Assembly (NCBI GenBank): GCA_026992215.1
Contig: JALXAI010000234.1
Location: 1 to 6,377 of the forward strand
Length of the DNA: 6,377 nt
Direction: 5' to 3'
From: Desulfobacterales bacterium
Lineage (GTDB): Bacteria; Desulfobacterota; Syntrophobacteria; B119-G9
Position numbers and translations under genes: made by a program. The notes below the pieces were generated by a model, which had not been told where the DNA came from, made no database searches, and saw nothing but the letters and a program-made list of their open reading frames with translations. This document shows, piece by piece, positions 5,086 through 6,377 of this stretch (position 1 is the stretch's first letter; each line of letters starts with the position of its first letter).

Positions 5086-6116
5086 ACAAATTCAAACTGG
5101 GTCTTTTTGTTTTAATAGGCTTCAGTCTCGCCCTGATTGCCATAATATGGATCGGAGCCTCGCAGTTTTTCCAGAAAAAAGCGACTTACGTCAGTTACTT
5201 CCAGGAATCGGTAAAGGGGCTGCAGAAAGGAGCCACGGTTAACTATCGAGGAGTTGCCATAGGACGGGTAGCAGATATCCGGCTGGCTCCTGACGGTAGG
5301 CTCATAGAAGTCGTGATGAACCTGGATCCTAATTTTTGCGTCGATGATACCCTTTGTGTCAGGTTAAGGGAGCAGGGATTGACAGGTCTTCGTTTCCTCG
5401 AAATAGATACAAAGCCACCCGGTATGAAAGAATATACGCCGAAGATCAGCTTTAAGCCTCCTTATCCGATAATCCCGGCCTACCCTTCCGAGATCCAGCA
5501 GCTAAAAGCTGCTATGGAAACGATATACCAGAAGATTCTGGCCGTGGACGTGGAAGGGATATCAAAGAAGGTAAACGCCTTTCTGGATGAAGCTCTGAAA
5601 CTGGTAAAAAACAAGAACTGGCCTGATATCATAGCACAGCTCAGGGGAAGCACCGCCGCATTTCAAAGCATAGCACAAAAAATTGATGAGGGGACCAAGC
5701 CTGAAGAGGTGAAAAAACTTCTAGCGTCCGCCGTCAAAACCCTTCAGGCCCTGGATTCGATAGCAGGGACCGTGCAAAAAGAGATGAAAAGCAAGGAGTT
5801 CAAGGCTTTCATGGTTGACCTGAGGGAAGGGGTGGCCGCGGTGCGAGATACATTTGTTAACCTTTCCGGCGGTACCAGCGCCTTTAACGCTGAAAGACTC
5901 AAGGAAATCGGTGAGGGACTTAGCAGGATAGTAGCCAGGACCGACGAGATACTGGAAATAATGGGGCAGGATGTCAAGGGGATGAGCACCGATATGCGCC
6001 AGGGGCTCGCGGAGCTGACAAAATTGCTGAGAAGCCTGGATATGCTCGTGGAAACCCTTAGAAGCGAGCCAAACGTGGCTATTTTCGGAAAACCCGCAAA
6101 AGAACCTTTCAAATAG
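5070..6116 (+). CDS. mlaD: MlaD/MCE-domain protein, periplasmic lipid-binding component
   Basis: An inner-membrane-anchored MCE protein that assembles as a ring on the MlaE-MlaF complex and channels lipid through the periplasm. Residues 1-8 are cytoplasmic and basic, residues 9-30 are one transmembrane helix (LGLFVLIGFSLALIAIIWIG), and residues about 38-115 are the single MCE domain, with VKGLQKGATVNYRGVAIGRV (48-67) as the family signature. From residue 136 to about 335 the sequence is almost wholly helical with heptad-like leucine/alanine spacing, ending in EPNVAIFGKP (333-342). At 348 residues it is much longer than E. coli MlaD (about 183), because of that helical extension. The start ATG lies inside mlaF, with GGAGGG (5054-5059) ten bases upstream. 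The next gene begins 20 bases after its stop. Single-MCE proteins with long helical tails are known in other lineages, so the family call is firm. Confidence 0.93.
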   Translation: MPSRVNKFKLGLFVLIGFSLALIAIIWIGASQFFQKKATYVSYFQESVKGLQKGATVNYRGVAIGRVADIRLAPDGRLIEVVMNLDPNFCVDDTLCVRLREQGLTGLRFLEIDTKPPGMKEYTPKISFKPPYPIIPAYPSEIQQLKAAMETIYQKILAVDVEGISKKVNAFLDEALKLVKNKNWPDIIAQLRGSTAAFQSIAQKIDEGTKPEEVKKLLASAVKTLQALDSIAGTVQKEMKSKEFKAFMVDLREGVAAVRDTFVNLSGGTSAFNAERLKEIGEGLSRIVARTDEILEIMGQDVKGMSTDMRQGLAELTKLLRSLDMLVETLRSEPNVAIFGKPAKEPFK

Positions 6117-6136
6117 TTTGACGACACCAGGGGACG

Positions 6137-6377
6137 ATGATGAAAAAGCTCGGTATGACGATGGCTGTGTTTTTATTGATTTTTCTACCCGGTTGCCTGG
6201 GGGTGTACAGGCTCGAGAAGCCAATCATTCATTTCCAGTTGAGGCCGGATGTTGAAACGGTTCCATGTTCGGTCAGGAGCAAGCACGTTTTGAAGGTGAT
6301 GCCGGTGGTGGTGGCTTCCCCGTATAGCAGCACCAGGTTGCTTTACAGCCCTGGCAATTACAAGCTGGAACCTTCAG
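6137..6377 (+). CDS. PqiC-type ABC transport auxiliary lipoprotein (partial, 3' end cut)
   Basis: The first 80 codons are present and remain open to the end of the window. Two adjacent ATGs (6137 and 6140) are possible; AGGGG (6129-6133) is six bases from the second, so 6140 may be the true start. Residues 3-4 are KK, followed by a hydrophobic stretch and LPGC with the cysteine at residue 20, a type II signal peptide. Pro at -2 of the lipobox is unusual. Asp is absent at +2 (Leu instead), so export to the outer membrane is expected under the E. coli rule. The later VMPVVVASPYSSTRLLYSPGNYKLE pattern (from about residue 55) fits the ABC-type transport auxiliary lipoprotein family (PF03886; PqiC, formerly YmbA). 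It would complete the lipid transporter on the outer-membrane side. It is not MlaC or VacJ/MlaA by sequence. Confidence 0.8.
   Translation, partial: MMKKLGMTMAVFLLIFLPGCLGVYRLEKPIIHFQLRPDVETVPCSVRSKHVLKVMPVVVASPYSSTRLLYSPGNYKLEPS

Overview
The window looks like a core-genome stretch of a Gram-negative proteobacterium-like organism, most probably from the former Deltaproteobacteria (Desulfobacterota and relatives). The basis is an IHF-alpha-type DNA-bending protein, an MCE/Mla-type phospholipid transport operon whose permease carries a fused STAS domain, and a PqiC-type outer-membrane lipoprotein. The genus cannot be named from the sequence alone. Every gene I can support is on the + strand, and I see no insertion sequence, phage gene or CRISPR array.

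Left part (1-2279). A complete rsmD (16S rRNA guanine-N2 methyltransferase, 21-572) is followed by a 235-bp gap and coaD (phosphopantetheine adenylyltransferase, 808-1305). About 350 bp then hold no recognisable gene. After them comes a 207-codon gene of unknown function (1656-2279) with good coding character.

Middle part (2280-3110). A near-consensus -35 box leads into an elongator-type tRNA-Met(CAT) at 2337-2410, closed by a clean intrinsic terminator. A roughly 200-bp AT-rich regulatory region with two small palindromes precedes ihfA (2663-2950). Between ihfA and the next operon lies a second, very strong intrinsic terminator-like hairpin (3055-3092).

Right part (3112-6377). This is a compact lipid-transport operon: STAS-MlaE permease, MlaF ATPase, a long MlaD/MCE protein that starts inside mlaF, and the first 80 codons of a PqiC-type auxiliary lipoprotein cut by the window end. 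The ATPase and permease form the inner-membrane ABC machine, the STAS domain probably plays the MlaB role, the MCE protein forms the periplasmic channel or shuttle contact, and the lipoprotein probably docks at the outer membrane.

The most interesting point is the junction in front of the lipid operon. The first in-frame ATG of the permease (3076) lies inside the terminator hairpin. The likely real start is a TTG at 3112, just after a purine-rich ribosome-binding site. Only about 20 bases separate the end of the terminator from that start, so transcripts of the operon probably have to cross the terminator. A 36-codon arginine-rich open frame (2999-3109) with a Shine-Dalgarno-like sequence runs through the hairpin and stops two bases before the TTG. 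Together these suggest an attenuation-like control of the lipid transporter, which is an inference and not demonstrated.
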